In this document: positions 34,232 to 42,348 of the stretch, in pieces | Layout of the letters: every line of letters starts with the position of its first letter | How positions within the stretch are numbered: position 1 is the stretch's first letter | Assembly: GCF_004792685.1 (NCBI RefSeq) | Contig: NZ_SRXT01000004.1 | Location: forward strand, 248,001 to 312,000 | Length of the DNA stretch: 64,000 nt | DNA from: Sphingomonas gei | GTDB lineage: Bacteria > Pseudomonadota > Alphaproteobacteria > Sphingomonadales > Sphingomonadaceae | Direction: 5' to 3' | Position numbers and translations under genes: made by a program | Notes under the pieces: model-generated | What the model was told of the DNA's origin: nothing | The model's input: the letters and a program-made list of their open reading frames with translations, nothing else | Databases searched by the model: none

Positions 34232-36793
34232 ATGCAGCTCGTCATCGTCGAATCGCCCGCCAAGGCGAAGACCATCGAAAAATATCTCGGCTCGGACTAT
34301 CGCGTCCTCGCTTCCTACGGCCATGTCCGCGACCTGCCGCCGCGCGACGGGTCGGTGAACCCCGAAGACGGGTTCGCGATGGAGTGGGAGACCTATGCCG
34401 ACAAGTCGAAGCAGCTAAAGGCGATCTCCGATCTCGCCAAGACTGCCGACCGCCTGATCCTCGCGACCGATCCCGATCGCGAAGGCGAGGCGATCAGCTG
34501 GCACGTCCAGGAAGTGCTCCGCAACAAGAAGGTGCTTCCCAAGGAAGTCGAGCGAGTCACCTTCAATGCGATCACCAAGCCGGCGATCCTGGCGGCGATG
34601 AAGGCCCCGCGCGAGCTCGATACCGATCTGATCGATGCCTATCGCGCCCGGCGTGCGCTCGACTATCTCGTCGGCTTCACGCTCTCGCCGGTGCTGTGGC
34701 GCAAGTTGCCGGGCGCCAAGTCGGCCGGCCGCGTGCAATCGGTCGCGCTGCGCATCATCGTCGATCGCGAGCGCGAGATCGAGAGCTTCAAGCCCCAGGA
34801 ATATTGGTCGGTCACCGCCGACATGGAGCAGGACGGCACCCCGTTCGTAGCGCGGCTGGTCAAATATAAGGGCGACAAGATCGATCGCCTGACGATCGGC
34901 GCGGAAGGCACTGCGCTCGCCGCCAAGAAGGCGGTCGAGGAGGGCCGCTTCTCGGTCGCCTCGGTCGAGACCAAGCCGGCGATGCGCAACCCGCCGCCGC
35001 CCTTCACCACCTCGACGCTACAGCAGGAAGCCGCGCGCAAGCTCGGCTTCTCGGCGAGCCACACGATGCGCATCGCGCAGGGGCTCTACGAGGACGGCGC
35101 GATCACCTATATGCGTACCGACGGCGTCCAGATGGACCCGGATGCGATCCAGGAGGCGCGCAGGGCCGTCGCGACGCGCTATGACGGCGGCTACGTGCCC
35201 GACAAACCACGAATCTACACCACCAAGGCCAAGAACGCGCAGGAAGCCCATGAGGCGATCCGCCCGACCGACTTTTCCAAGGACAAGGCCGGCAGCGGCG
35301 ATCATGGCCGGCTGTACGACCTGATCTGGAAGCGTGCGCTCGCCAGCCAGATGGCGTCGGCGCGGATGGAACGCACCACGATCGACCTCGAGGACGGCAC
35401 CGGCCAGCACGGGCTGCGCGCCACCGGCCAGGTCGTGCTCTTCCCCGGCTATCTCGCGCTCTACGAAGAAGGCCGCGACGATGAGGGCGACGAGGATTCG
35501 CGCCGCCTGCCGCGCATGTCCGCGGGCGACGCGCCGGCCAAGAAGGCGGTCAACGCCGAGCAGCATTTCACCCAGCCGCCGCCGCGCTTCTCCGAAGCCT
35601 CCTTGGTCAAGCGGCTCGAGGAGCTCGGCATCGGCCGCCCGTCGACCTATGCTTCGATCATCCAGACCCTCAAGGATCGCGCTTATGTGCGGATCGAGAA
35701 GAACCGCTTCTTCGCGGAGGAGAGCGGCCGGCTGGTGACGGCGTTCCTCGAGCGCTTCTTCGAGAAATATGTCGGATATGATTTCACCGCCGAGCTCGAG
35801 GAAGAGCTGGACGACGTCTCCGGCGGCCGCGCCGAATGGCAGGCAGTGCTCGAATCCTTCTGGAAGGATTTCAAGCCGCGCACGACGGAAGTGATGGAGC
35901 AGAAGCCGAGCGAAGTCACCGCCGCGCTCGATCTGTTCCTCGAACCCTATCTGTTTCCGGCCAAGGCCGATGGCAGCGATCCGCGGCTCTGCCCCAATTG
36001 CGGCAATGGTCGGCTGGCGCTGCGCGGCGGCAAGTTCGGCGCATTCGTGGCGTGCTCGAACTATCCCGACTGCAAATTCACCCGCCGCTTCGGCGAGCCG
36101 GGGGGCGACGGCGCCGAATCGACCGGGCCCGAAGTGCTGGGCGTGGACCCCGACACCGGGCTCAACGTCGAGCGCAAATCGGGGCGCTTCGGCCCTTATA
36201 TCCAGCTCGGCGAGGGCAAGGAGGCGGCGCGTGCGTCGATCCCCAAGGATGTCGAGCTCGATCTCGAATGGGCGCTCAAGCTGCTCAAGCTGCCGCGGAC
36301 GGTGGGTAACCATCCCGAGAGCGGCCAGCCGATCACGGCGTCGATCGGCCGCTACGGCCCGTATCTGGCGCATGCCGGCAAATATGCCCGGCTCCAGTCG
36401 ACCGCCGAAGTGTTCGAGACCGGGATGAACGCCGCCGTGGTCAAGCTCGCCGAGGCGGCGGCTAATGGCGGGCGCCCGGCGCGGGGGGCCGCGCGTGAGC
36501 CGCTCAAGATACTCGGGCCGCATCCGCGCACCGAAGCCGAGATCAAGCTGATGGAAGGCCGCTACGGCGCCTATGTCACCGATGGCGAGACCAATGCGAC
36601 TTTGCCCAAGTCGATCGACAAGGACCAGCTGACGCTCGAGGAAGCCGCCCAGTTGATCGACGCGCGTGCGGCGGCGGGACCGCCCAAGGGCAAGGGCAAG
36701 AAAAAGGTCGCGCCGAAAAAGGCGGCGGCCAAAGCGCCGGCCAAGAAGGCTGCTGCCAAGAAGCCGGCGGTTAAGAAAGCCGCTAAGGAATAA
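34232..36793 (+). CDS. topA: DNA topoisomerase I (type IA) with lysine-rich tail
   Basis: Relaxes negative supercoils through a covalent 5'-phosphotyrosine. In 853 residues: the TOPRIM domain MQLVIVESPAKAKTIEKYLG with DPDREGEAISWH, the catalytic ITYMRTDG with Tyr293, and a gate region ending near LEELGIGRPSTYASI. A single four-cysteine zinc finger follows (CPNCGNGRLALRGGKFGAFVACSNYPDC), then repeated topo-C segments (GRFGPYIQLGEGKEAA, GRYGPYLAHAGKYA, GRYGAYVTDGETNA). The last 41 residues are a Lys/Ala/Pro histone-H1-like tail (KKAAAKAPAKKAAAKKPA), probably binding DNA. The ATG at 34232 is required by the family N-terminus. Confidence 0.97.
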   Translation: MQLVIVESPAKAKTIEKYLGSDYRVLASYGHVRDLPPRDGSVNPEDGFAMEWETYADKSKQLKAISDLAKTADRLILATDPDREGEAISWHVQEVLRNKKVLPKEVERVTFNAITKPAILAAMKAPRELDTDLIDAYRARRALDYLVGFTLSPVLWRKLPGAKSAGRVQSVALRIIVDREREIESFKPQEYWSVTADMEQDGTPFVARLVKYKGDKIDRLTIGAEGTALAAKKAVEEGRFSVASVETKPAMRNPPPPFTTSTLQQEAARKLGFSASHTMRIAQGLYEDGAITYMRTDGVQMDPDAIQEARRAVATRYDGGYVPDKPRIYTTKAKNAQEAHEAIRPTDFSKDKAGSGDHGRLYDLIWKRALASQMASARMERTTIDLEDGTGQHGLRATGQVVLFPGYLALYEEGRDDEGDEDSRRLPRMSAGDAPAKKAVNAEQHFTQPPPRFSEASLVKRLEELGIGRPSTYASIIQTLKDRAYVRIEKNRFFAEESGRLVTAFLERFFEKYVGYDFTAELEEELDDVSGGRAEWQAVLESFWKDFKPRTTEVMEQKPSEVTAALDLFLEPYLFPAKADGSDPRLCPNCGNGRLALRGGKFGAFVACSNYPDCKFTRRFGEPGGDGAESTGPEVLGVDPDTGLNVERKSGRFGPYIQLGEGKEAARASIPKDVELDLEWALKLLKLPRTVGNHPESGQPITASIGRYGPYLAHAGKYARLQSTAEVFETGMNAAVVKLAEAAANGGRPARGAAREPLKILGPHPRTEAEIKLMEGRYGAYVTDGETNATLPKSIDKDQLTLEEAAQLIDARAAAGPPKGKGKKKVAPKKAAAKAPAKKAAAKKPAVKKAAKE

Positions 36794-36797
36794 TCAT

Positions 36798-36909
36798 CGT
36801 CACCCCCCGCGAAAGCGGGGCCCCATCTCCGGCGAATCCAGCGAAGACGACAGCTGTTGTATCGAGTGGAGCGTGCGGGAGATGGGTCCCCGCTTTCGCG
36901 GGGATGACG
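36798..36909. repeat. 112-bp inverted-repeat intergenic element after topA
   Basis: Two arms of about 32 bp are near-perfect inverted copies: 36798-36830 and 36878-36909, with one insertion and two substitutions, separated by about 47 bp. Each arm contains the inner palindrome CCCCGC-GAAA-GCGGGG or its complement and begins CGTCA. Such elements, recognisable by CCCGCGAAAGCGGG and CCCATCTCC, occur between genes in many sphingomonads and may be non-autonomous (MITE-like) or REP-type. It could also end topA transcription as a large hairpin. Confidence 0.8.
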
Positions 36910-36935
36910 ACCGTGGTCGCTGAGAGACACCAACC

Positions 36936-37232
36936 TCAGGCCGCGCGCATCTCCAGCCCACGCAGCCAGGCCCGCGCTGCCTTTTGCGCGTCGGTGATCT
37001 CGCGCGCGGTCATGTCCTCGGAAATCTCGGCGCGGCACTCGGCGGCGCGGTCGCTGCCCGAGACGGCGGCGATGTTGAACCATTTATGCGCTTCGACCAG
37101 ATCGACGGCGACGCCCTCGGCGCCGCTCGAATAGACGATGCCCAAATCGAAACATGCCTTCGAGTCACCGCGCGCTGCGTCACTCAGCCGGCTCTCGATC
37201 AGGAAACGTGCGCTCTTGATGCTGTTGGCCAT
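36936..37232 (-). CDS. Sel1-repeat-like small protein
   Basis: A 98-residue helical protein. RGDSKACFDLGIVYSSGAEGVAVDLVEAHKWFNIAAVSGSDRAAECRAEI is one full Sel1-like/TPR-type unit with the A-x-x-LG-x-Y-x-G and A-x-K-W-F-x-x-A-A pattern. The C-terminal MTAREITDAQKAARAWL helix follows. It has no signal peptide, so it acts in the cytoplasm, probably in a protein interaction. Similar single-unit proteins are widespread in sphingomonads. It stands alone between the topA repeat and panC. Partner is unknown. Confidence 0.85.
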   Translation of the reverse strand: MANSIKSARFLIESRLSDAARGDSKACFDLGIVYSSGAEGVAVDLVEAHKWFNIAAVSGSDRAAECRAEISEDMTAREITDAQKAARAWLRGLEMRAA

Positions 37233-37306
37233 TGCCGCTCATCCAATTGCTGATCCCTAGTGTTGCAAGGATTGGCAGGTAAGCGGGAAACAAAAGGTTA
37301 ATGCGG

Positions 37307-38155
37307 TTAACCGTATTCACTCGTAGTCACGGGAATGTTGTCGATCAGCCGCGTGCCGCCGATCCGAGCCGCGGCGAGCAACCGCATCGCACGGCCCTCG
37401 ATCGGGTCGCCCAGCGTCTCGGCATCGGCCAGCGTGACATAATCGATATCGAAGCCCGCGGCGGTCAGTATCTCGCGCGCCTGCGCCAGCGCCGCTTCCG
37501 AGTCGCCGCTTTTGGCGATCGTCCGTTCGACCAGACCCAGCGCACGCGGCAGCGCCACCGCCTGCGCGCGGTCCTCGGGAGTCAGGTATGCGTTGCGCGA
37601 CGAGAGCGCGAGCCCGTCATCCTCACGCTGGGTCATCACCCCCTGGATTTCGAGGTCGAGATCGAGGTCCGCGACGAGACGGCGAATCACGGCGAGCTGT
37701 TGCCAGTCCTTTTCGCCGAACAAGGCGACATCCGGCCGGACCTGGTTGAATAGCTTCGCCACCACCGTCGCGACTCCGTCGAAATGGCCGGGGCGATGCG
37801 CGCCGTCGAGCACCTCGCTCACGCCACCCACCGAGATGTTGGTGGCGAAGCCCGCGGGATACATCGTTTCGACCGGCGGCAGCCACAGCAAGTCGACTCC
37901 CGCCGCCGCGAGCATCCGCGAATCCGCCAGCTCCTTGCGCGGATATTGGGCTAGATCCTCGTTCGGGCCGAACTGCTTCGGATTGACGAAGATCGACACC
38001 ACCACGCGTTGCGCCGCGCGCTTCGCCGCCTCGACCAGCGCCATGTGCCCGTCGTGCAGCGCCCCCATCGTCGGCACCAGCGCGACGCGTTCGCCCGCCG
38101 CGCGCCAAGTGGCGACGGCGCCGCGAAGGGCATCGAGTTGACGGACGGTTTGCAC
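37307..38155 (-). CDS. panC: Pantothenate synthetase
   Basis: Joins pantoate and beta-alanine with ATP to make pantothenate. The 282 residues include the HIGH-like motif VPTMGALHDGHMALVE, VVVSIFVNPKQFGPNEDL, YPAGFATNISV, HFDGVATVVAKLFNQVRPDVALFGEKDWQQL and the KMSKS-like LALSSRNAYL. The start is GTG at 38155. It is divergent from the mipZ-like gene with a 73-nt gap. panB is not in the window. Confidence 0.95.
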   Translation of the reverse strand: MQTVRQLDALRGAVATWRAAGERVALVPTMGALHDGHMALVEAAKRAAQRVVVSIFVNPKQFGPNEDLAQYPRKELADSRMLAAAGVDLLWLPPVETMYPAGFATNISVGGVSEVLDGAHRPGHFDGVATVVAKLFNQVRPDVALFGEKDWQQLAVIRRLVADLDLDLEIQGVMTQREDDGLALSSRNAYLTPEDRAQAVALPRALGLVERTIAKSGDSEAALAQAREILTAAGFDIDYVTLADAETLGDPIEGRAMRLLAAARIGGTRLIDNIPVTTSEYG

Positions 38156-38228
38156 GCTTGATCACTTTCGATACAACAGGAGCGCGGCCTTCTATGGGGC
38201 GCGGGCGGCTGGATCAATAAAGGATGTT

Positions 38229-39029
38229 GTGCGATTGACCGACGGAGCTAAGCGCTTGCACGTGCTCGTTTTTGCCAATGAAAAGGGCGGCACCGGCAAG
38301 TCCACGACGGCAGTCCACGCAGCGATCGCGCTCGCCGCGAAGGGTGCGCGGGTGGCATGCTTCGACTTGGATCATCGCCAGCGCACGATGGGGCGCTATC
38401 TCGACAATCGCCGCGCGACGGTCAAGCGGATGGGGCGCGAACTGCCGACGCCTGAATATGAGACGCATGACGGCGAGAGCATGGATTTCTTTTCCGATGC
38501 GCTCGAACGGCTCGGTTCGCGCGCCGACTTCCTGGTCATCGACACGCCGGGGCGCGACGACAAGTTCGCCCGCATCGCCGTCACCAACGCCGACACGCTC
38601 GTCACCCCGATGAACGACAGCTTCGTCGATTTCGACCTGATCGGCCATGTCGATCCCGATACCTACAAGGTCACCCGCCCGAGCTTCTATTCCGAGCTGA
38701 TCTGGGAATCGCGCAAGCGCCGCGCCAAGGCCGATGGCGAGACGATCGACTGGGTGGTGCTGCGCAATCGCATGCAGCACATCGAGGCGCGCAACATGCG
38801 CCGCGTCTCCGAAGCGATCGACCAGCTCTCCAAGCGCGTCGGCTTTCGGGTGATCTCCGGCCTGTCCGAGCGCGTCATCTATCGCGAACTGTTTCCGCAG
38901 GGGCTGACGATGCTCGACAGTCGCGAATTCGGCGAGATGGGGCTCAGCCATGTCGCCGCGCGACAGGAGTTGCGCGAAATGATGGCGGGACTCGCACTTC
39001 CCGAAGTCACCATGCCGCTGTTCGCCTGA
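38229..39029 (+). CDS. mipZ: ParA-family ATPase, MipZ-type division-plane regulator
   Basis: A 266-residue deviant-Walker ATPase: KGGTGKST at residues 19-26, CFDLDHRQRTMGRYLDNR after it, and LVIDTPGRDDKFAR as Walker B. The D-L-D-x-R-Q and LDNRR segment and the long insert (residues 55-85) resemble Caulobacter MipZ, which forms polar gradients and inhibits FtsZ assembly away from midcell. The start codon is GTG at 38229 behind AAGGAT. Its stop overlaps the following J-domain gene by one base. Confidence 0.88.
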   Translation: MRLTDGAKRLHVLVFANEKGGTGKSTTAVHAAIALAAKGARVACFDLDHRQRTMGRYLDNRRATVKRMGRELPTPEYETHDGESMDFFSDALERLGSRADFLVIDTPGRDDKFARIAVTNADTLVTPMNDSFVDFDLIGHVDPDTYKVTRPSFYSELIWESRKRRAKADGETIDWVVLRNRMQHIEARNMRRVSEAIDQLSKRVGFRVISGLSERVIYRELFPQGLTMLDSREFGEMGLSHVAARQELREMMAGLALPEVTMPLFA

Positions 39030-39292
39030 TGGCCAAGGCTATCCTCGCGGCGCTGATCTTCGCTGCGCTCTGGTACCTGTTCGTCAAGCCCCGGCCCAAG
39101 CCTCGCGCGCCCAAAATGCCGCAGGACGAAGCCCGCGCGATCCTCGGCGTCGGCGCCGATGCCGACGAGCAAGCGATCCGCAGCGCGCACCGCCGGCTGG
39201 TCAGCGCGGTCCATCCCGACAAGGGCGGATCGGAGGAGCTGACCCGGCGGATCAATGCGGCGCGCGATACGTTGCTTCGCCGTAGCGCATAG
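39029..39292 (+). CDS. Membrane-anchored J-domain protein
   Basis: An 87-residue protein: one N-terminal membrane helix (ILAALIFAALWYLFVKP), a short basic linker, then a compact J domain with the HPD tripeptide at residues 62-64 in RRLVSAVHPDKGG. It should stimulate an Hsp70 partner at the membrane. The domain is reduced, with helix IV minimal. Its ATG overlaps the mipZ-like stop (TGATG), suggesting co-expression, and pgm follows after 96 nt. Confidence 0.9.
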   Translation: MAKAILAALIFAALWYLFVKPRPKPRAPKMPQDEARAILGVGADADEQAIRSAHRRLVSAVHPDKGGSEELTRRINAARDTLLRRSA

Positions 39293-39388
39293 CCCACACG
39301 GGCCGCCGCTTCGCGCTTGTTACGCATGCGCAATTGAACTTTCGCCCCGCTCGCGATTTACGCGGGCAACATCTTCCCCGGAGGCACC

Positions 39389-40783
39389 ATGACGCACCGT
39401 TTCGATCCCACTTCGCTGCGCGAGTACGACATTCGCGGAATCGTGGGGGAAGCGCTCGGACCCGATGACGCGCGCGCGATCGGCCGCGGCTTCGCAACCC
39501 TGGTCCGCCGCGCCGGCGGGCACCGGGTGGCGGTGGGCCGTGACGGCCGCAACTCGTCGCTCGAGTTCGAGGCGGCTCTGGTCGAAGGGCTGACAGCGTC
39601 GGGCTGCGACGTGGTGCGCATCGGCCTCGGCCCCACGCCGATGCTATATTATGCCGAGGCAGTGCTCGAGGTAGATGGCGGCATCCAGATAACCGGCAGC
39701 CATAATCCCGGCAATTACAACGGCTTCAAGATGGTGCTGCAGCATCTCCCGTTCTTCGGCGAGGACATCCAGACGCTCGGCCGGATGGCCGAGCAAGGCG
39801 ACTGGGAATCGGTCGAGCCCGGCGACGAGGGCATTGTCAGCGACTACGACATCCTCGACGATTATGTCGGGCGGCTGATGGCAGGGTACGCCGGCGGCGC
39901 CTATCGCGTCGGATGGGATACGGGCAATGGCGCCGCCGGTCCGGTGGTCGAGAAGCTCGTCAAGTTGCTGCCGGGTGAGCATCATACGATCTTCACCGAA
40001 GTGGACGGCAATTTCCCGAACCATCATCCCGATCCCACCGAGGAAAAGAACCTCGCCGACCTCAAGCGACTTGTCGCCGAGAAGAACCTCGATTTCGGAC
40101 TGGCTTTCGACGGCGACGGCGACCGGCTGGGCGCGATCGACGGACAGGGCCGGGTGGTCTGGGGCGACCAGCTTCTGTCCATTTTGGCCGAACCCGTGCT
40201 GCGCGAGCTGCCCGGCGCGACGATCATCGCCGACGTCAAGGCCAGCCAGGCGCTGTACGACCGCGTCGCCGAGCTGGGCGGTCAGCCTTTGATGTGGAAG
40301 ACCGGGCACAGCTTGATCAAGACCAAGATGAAGGAAACCGGGGCGCCGCTGGCGGGCGAGATGAGCGGCCATATCTTCTTCGCGCACAATTATTATGGCT
40401 TCGACGACGCGCAATATGCCGCGATCCGGCTGATCCAGGCGGTCCATGTGATCGGCAAGTCGCTCACCCAGATCAAGGACGAGATGCCGGCGATGATCAA
40501 CACGCCGGAGATGCGCTTCCAAGTATCGGATACGCGCAAGTTCGCGGTGATCGACGAAGTGCTCGAGCGGCTCGAGGCCGAAGGCGCCGACGTCAACCGC
40601 ACCGACGGTGCGCGCGTCAACACCCCCGATGGCTGGTGGCTGCTGCGCGCCTCGAACACCCAGGACGTGCTCGTTGCGCGCGCCGAGGCCAAGAGCCAGG
40701 ATGGCCTCGATCGACTGATGGCGATGATCGATGCGCAGCTCGCCGCAAGCGGGCTGGAGCGGGGTCCGCAAGCCGCACATTGA
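39389..40783 (+). CDS. Phosphomannomutase/phosphoglucomutase
   Basis: A 464-residue alpha-D-phosphohexomutase of the AlgC type, interconverting mannose or glucose 1- and 6-phosphates for exopolysaccharide and lipopolysaccharide precursors. LREYDIRGIVG opens the protein. The phosphoserine is S104 in ITGSHNP, the metal loop is AFDGDGDRLGAID, the sugar-binding loop GEMSGHIFF, and the phosphate-binding loop RASNTQDVLVARAEA. Substrate preference between mannose and glucose cannot be read from the sequence. A 52-nt hairpin begins 11 nt after the stop. Confidence 0.93.
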   Translation: MTHRFDPTSLREYDIRGIVGEALGPDDARAIGRGFATLVRRAGGHRVAVGRDGRNSSLEFEAALVEGLTASGCDVVRIGLGPTPMLYYAEAVLEVDGGIQITGSHNPGNYNGFKMVLQHLPFFGEDIQTLGRMAEQGDWESVEPGDEGIVSDYDILDDYVGRLMAGYAGGAYRVGWDTGNGAAGPVVEKLVKLLPGEHHTIFTEVDGNFPNHHPDPTEEKNLADLKRLVAEKNLDFGLAFDGDGDRLGAIDGQGRVVWGDQLLSILAEPVLRELPGATIIADVKASQALYDRVAELGGQPLMWKTGHSLIKTKMKETGAPLAGEMSGHIFFAHNYYGFDDAQYAAIRLIQAVHVIGKSLTQIKDEMPAMINTPEMRFQVSDTRKFAVIDEVLERLEAEGADVNRTDGARVNTPDGWWLLRASNTQDVLVARAEAKSQDGLDRLMAMIDAQLAASGLERGPQAAH

Positions 40784-40793
40784 TTCACGCCAC

Positions 40794-40845
40794 CACTTGA
40801 GCGGATGGAACCTTGATCTGGATCAAGAGTTTGTCCGCTCGAGTG
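40794..40845 (+). promoter_or_regulatory. Long hairpin with a perfect FNR-type core
   Basis: A 52-nt inverted repeat: CACTTGAGCGGA pairs with TCCGCTCGAGTG (12 pairs, one U-G), the next four positions pair as U-G, G-U, G-U and A-U, then two mismatches, then CTTGATC/GATCAAG around a 2-nt centre. The tip contains TTGAT-CTGG-ATCAA at 40813-40826, a perfect match to the FNR/FixK consensus. It could be an FNR-family operator, a processing or termination hairpin after pgm (no T-tract), or both. It ends 10 nt before the next start codon. Confidence 0.6.
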
Positions 40846-40855
40846 GGAGCGGGCC

Positions 40856-41038
40856 GTGCGTGAAAAGACCGTCAAGGACATTGCCGAGATAGAAGACGCG
40901 CAGGCCGCGCTTCGCGAAAGCATCGAGGCGACCAAGGAACTGGCCGAACGCGCCGAGGAGCTGCTGCAGAAGCACAAGGCCCGTGTCGGGCAGGAGAGCG
41001 GCGCTCCAAGCGACCCGACGGCGGTGTCGACGAAGTAG
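40856..41038 (+). CDS. Small coiled-coil-like protein, unknown function
   Basis: A 60-residue open frame starting with GTG at 40856 behind GGGAGCGGG. The sequence KDIAEIEDAQAALRESIEATKELAERAEELLQKHKAR is strongly helical with heptad spacing, followed by a disordered tail. No signal peptide or membrane segment. It is directly preceded by the FNR-like hairpin, which may control it at the DNA or RNA level. I do not recognise a family, but codon use and the ribosome binding site make it a plausible gene. Confidence 0.65.
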   Translation: MREKTVKDIAEIEDAQAALRESIEATKELAERAEELLQKHKARVGQESGAPSDPTAVSTK

Positions 41039-41087
41039 CCGCAAGTTTCGGCTGGTATTTCATGACGTCACGCCCCACCTAGCCGGC

Positions 41088-41852
41088 ATGGCCTCCCGCG
41101 CCCCCTCGCTCATCCGCGTCATTGATCTCGAAACCACCGGCCAGGCACCGCCTGCGCACGGCGTCTGCGAGATTGGCTGGCAGGACATTGCGCTCCAGCC
41201 CGATGGGCGCTGGGAGATTTATGGCGACGGCGGCAACCGGATGGTCAATCCAGGCCGCCAGATTCCGCCGCTGACGATGGCGGTCCACCATATCCGCGAC
41301 GAGGACGTCGCCGACGCGCCGTATTGGCACGATGTCGCCCGGCCGGTGCTCGATCCATGGCCGCGCCGCATCGCGCTGGCGGCGCACCGCGCCGATTTCG
41401 AGCAGCAATTCTGCACGGCCTCTCTCACCCGCGGCGCCGACTGGATCTGCACCTGGAAATGCGCGATGCGGCTATGGCCGAGTTCGCCGGGCTTCTCGAA
41501 CCAGATGCTGCGCTATTGGCGCAAGCCCGTGGGGATGGAGCACGAACGCGGCCTGCCGGCGCACCGCGCGTTTCCCGACGCCTACGTCACGGCCTTTCAT
41601 CTGCGCGACATGCTCAACGAAGCCAGCGTCGAGCAATTGATTGCATGGTCGAACGAACCCGGGCTGCTGCCGCGGGTCCGCTACGGCCCCGATCGCGGCA
41701 AGGAATGGAGCGAGATCGACGACGACTCGCTCGCGGTCTTCCTGGGCGACCGCGATATCGACGTCCGCCACACTGCCGAGCAGGAGCATATCCGCCGCAC
41801 TGGGGGCGGTCCGGTGGGCCGCAATGCGGCGACCCAAGACTTGCTGCTCTAG
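41088..41852 (+). CDS. DnaQ-like 3'-5' exonuclease (DEDDh)
   Basis: A 254-residue protein with an N-terminal exonuclease domain: Exo I VIDLETTG, Exo II AHRADFEQQF, and Exo III with HRAFPDAYVTA. The remaining 80 residues (from about 175) contain RVRYGPDRGKEWSEIDDDSLAVFL and resemble the C-terminal part seen in alphaproteobacterial exonuclease X-like proteins. It probably trims DNA or RNA 3' ends; it is distinct from the replicative epsilon subunit. Its stop shares CTAG (41849-41852) with the convergent DUF1440 gene. Confidence 0.88.
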   Translation: MASRAPSLIRVIDLETTGQAPPAHGVCEIGWQDIALQPDGRWEIYGDGGNRMVNPGRQIPPLTMAVHHIRDEDVADAPYWHDVARPVLDPWPRRIALAAHRADFEQQFCTASLTRGADWICTWKCAMRLWPSSPGFSNQMLRYWRKPVGMEHERGLPAHRAFPDAYVTAFHLRDMLNEASVEQLIAWSNEPGLLPRVRYGPDRGKEWSEIDDDSLAVFLGDRDIDVRHTAEQEHIRRTGGGPVGRNAATQDLLL

Positions 41853-42328
41853 CGCCGCCCGGCGATCAGCGCGCGCACGCCTTCGAGAACCCAGCCATAG
41901 ACAAGGTGCGATGCGGCGCCATAAGCGTGCGCGATCAACGGTGTCTCGTCCGCCGCCGGCGCGAGCCCCGCAGCGGGCACCGCAGCCTCGTCGACCAATG
42001 CGGCGGTGGCGATGCCATAGGCGCTGCCAAACCCCGAACGCGCCTCGGGCCGGTATTCGGCGAGCACGCCATAGATGCCGCCGATCACGGCGCCGGCGAC
42101 ATAATGGACCGCTTGTCCCGCCGCCGCACGATACAGCTCGGGAACGGGATCGCCAATCACTGCCAGGCTCGCGGCATCGGCCGCCTTCACCGTCGCCGGA
42201 TCCTCGTCGCCATTGTCGGGCAACAGCTTCTGCGCCTGCGCCTGGAACGCCGCCATTGCGGCTGAGGCGACCAGTCCGGCGGCGACGCCGGCAAGGAGGC
42301 CGAGAAGGGGGCGCGGGCCTTTGGACAT
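41849..42328 (-). CDS. YagU-like (DUF1440) membrane protein
   Basis: A 159-residue inner-membrane protein with hydrophobic segments LLGLLAGVAAGLVASAAMAAF, AVHYVAGAVIGGIYGVLAEY and HAYGAASHLVYGWVLEGV. The pattern of a P-E-L-Y-R...A-x-H-Y-x-x-G motif fits the YagU/DUF1440 family, in E. coli linked to acid resistance. It is the last gene of the minus-strand cluster that starts with frmA, 20 nt after the GumN-like gene. Contribution to that pathway is doubtful. Confidence 0.78.
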   Translation of the reverse strand: MSKGPRPLLGLLAGVAAGLVASAAMAAFQAQAQKLLPDNGDEDPATVKAADAASLAVIGDPVPELYRAAAGQAVHYVAGAVIGGIYGVLAEYRPEARSGFGSAYGIATAALVDEAAVPAAGLAPAADETPLIAHAYGAASHLVYGWVLEGVRALIAGRR

Positions 42329-42348
42329 GCGAATCTCTCCGAGAGCAA

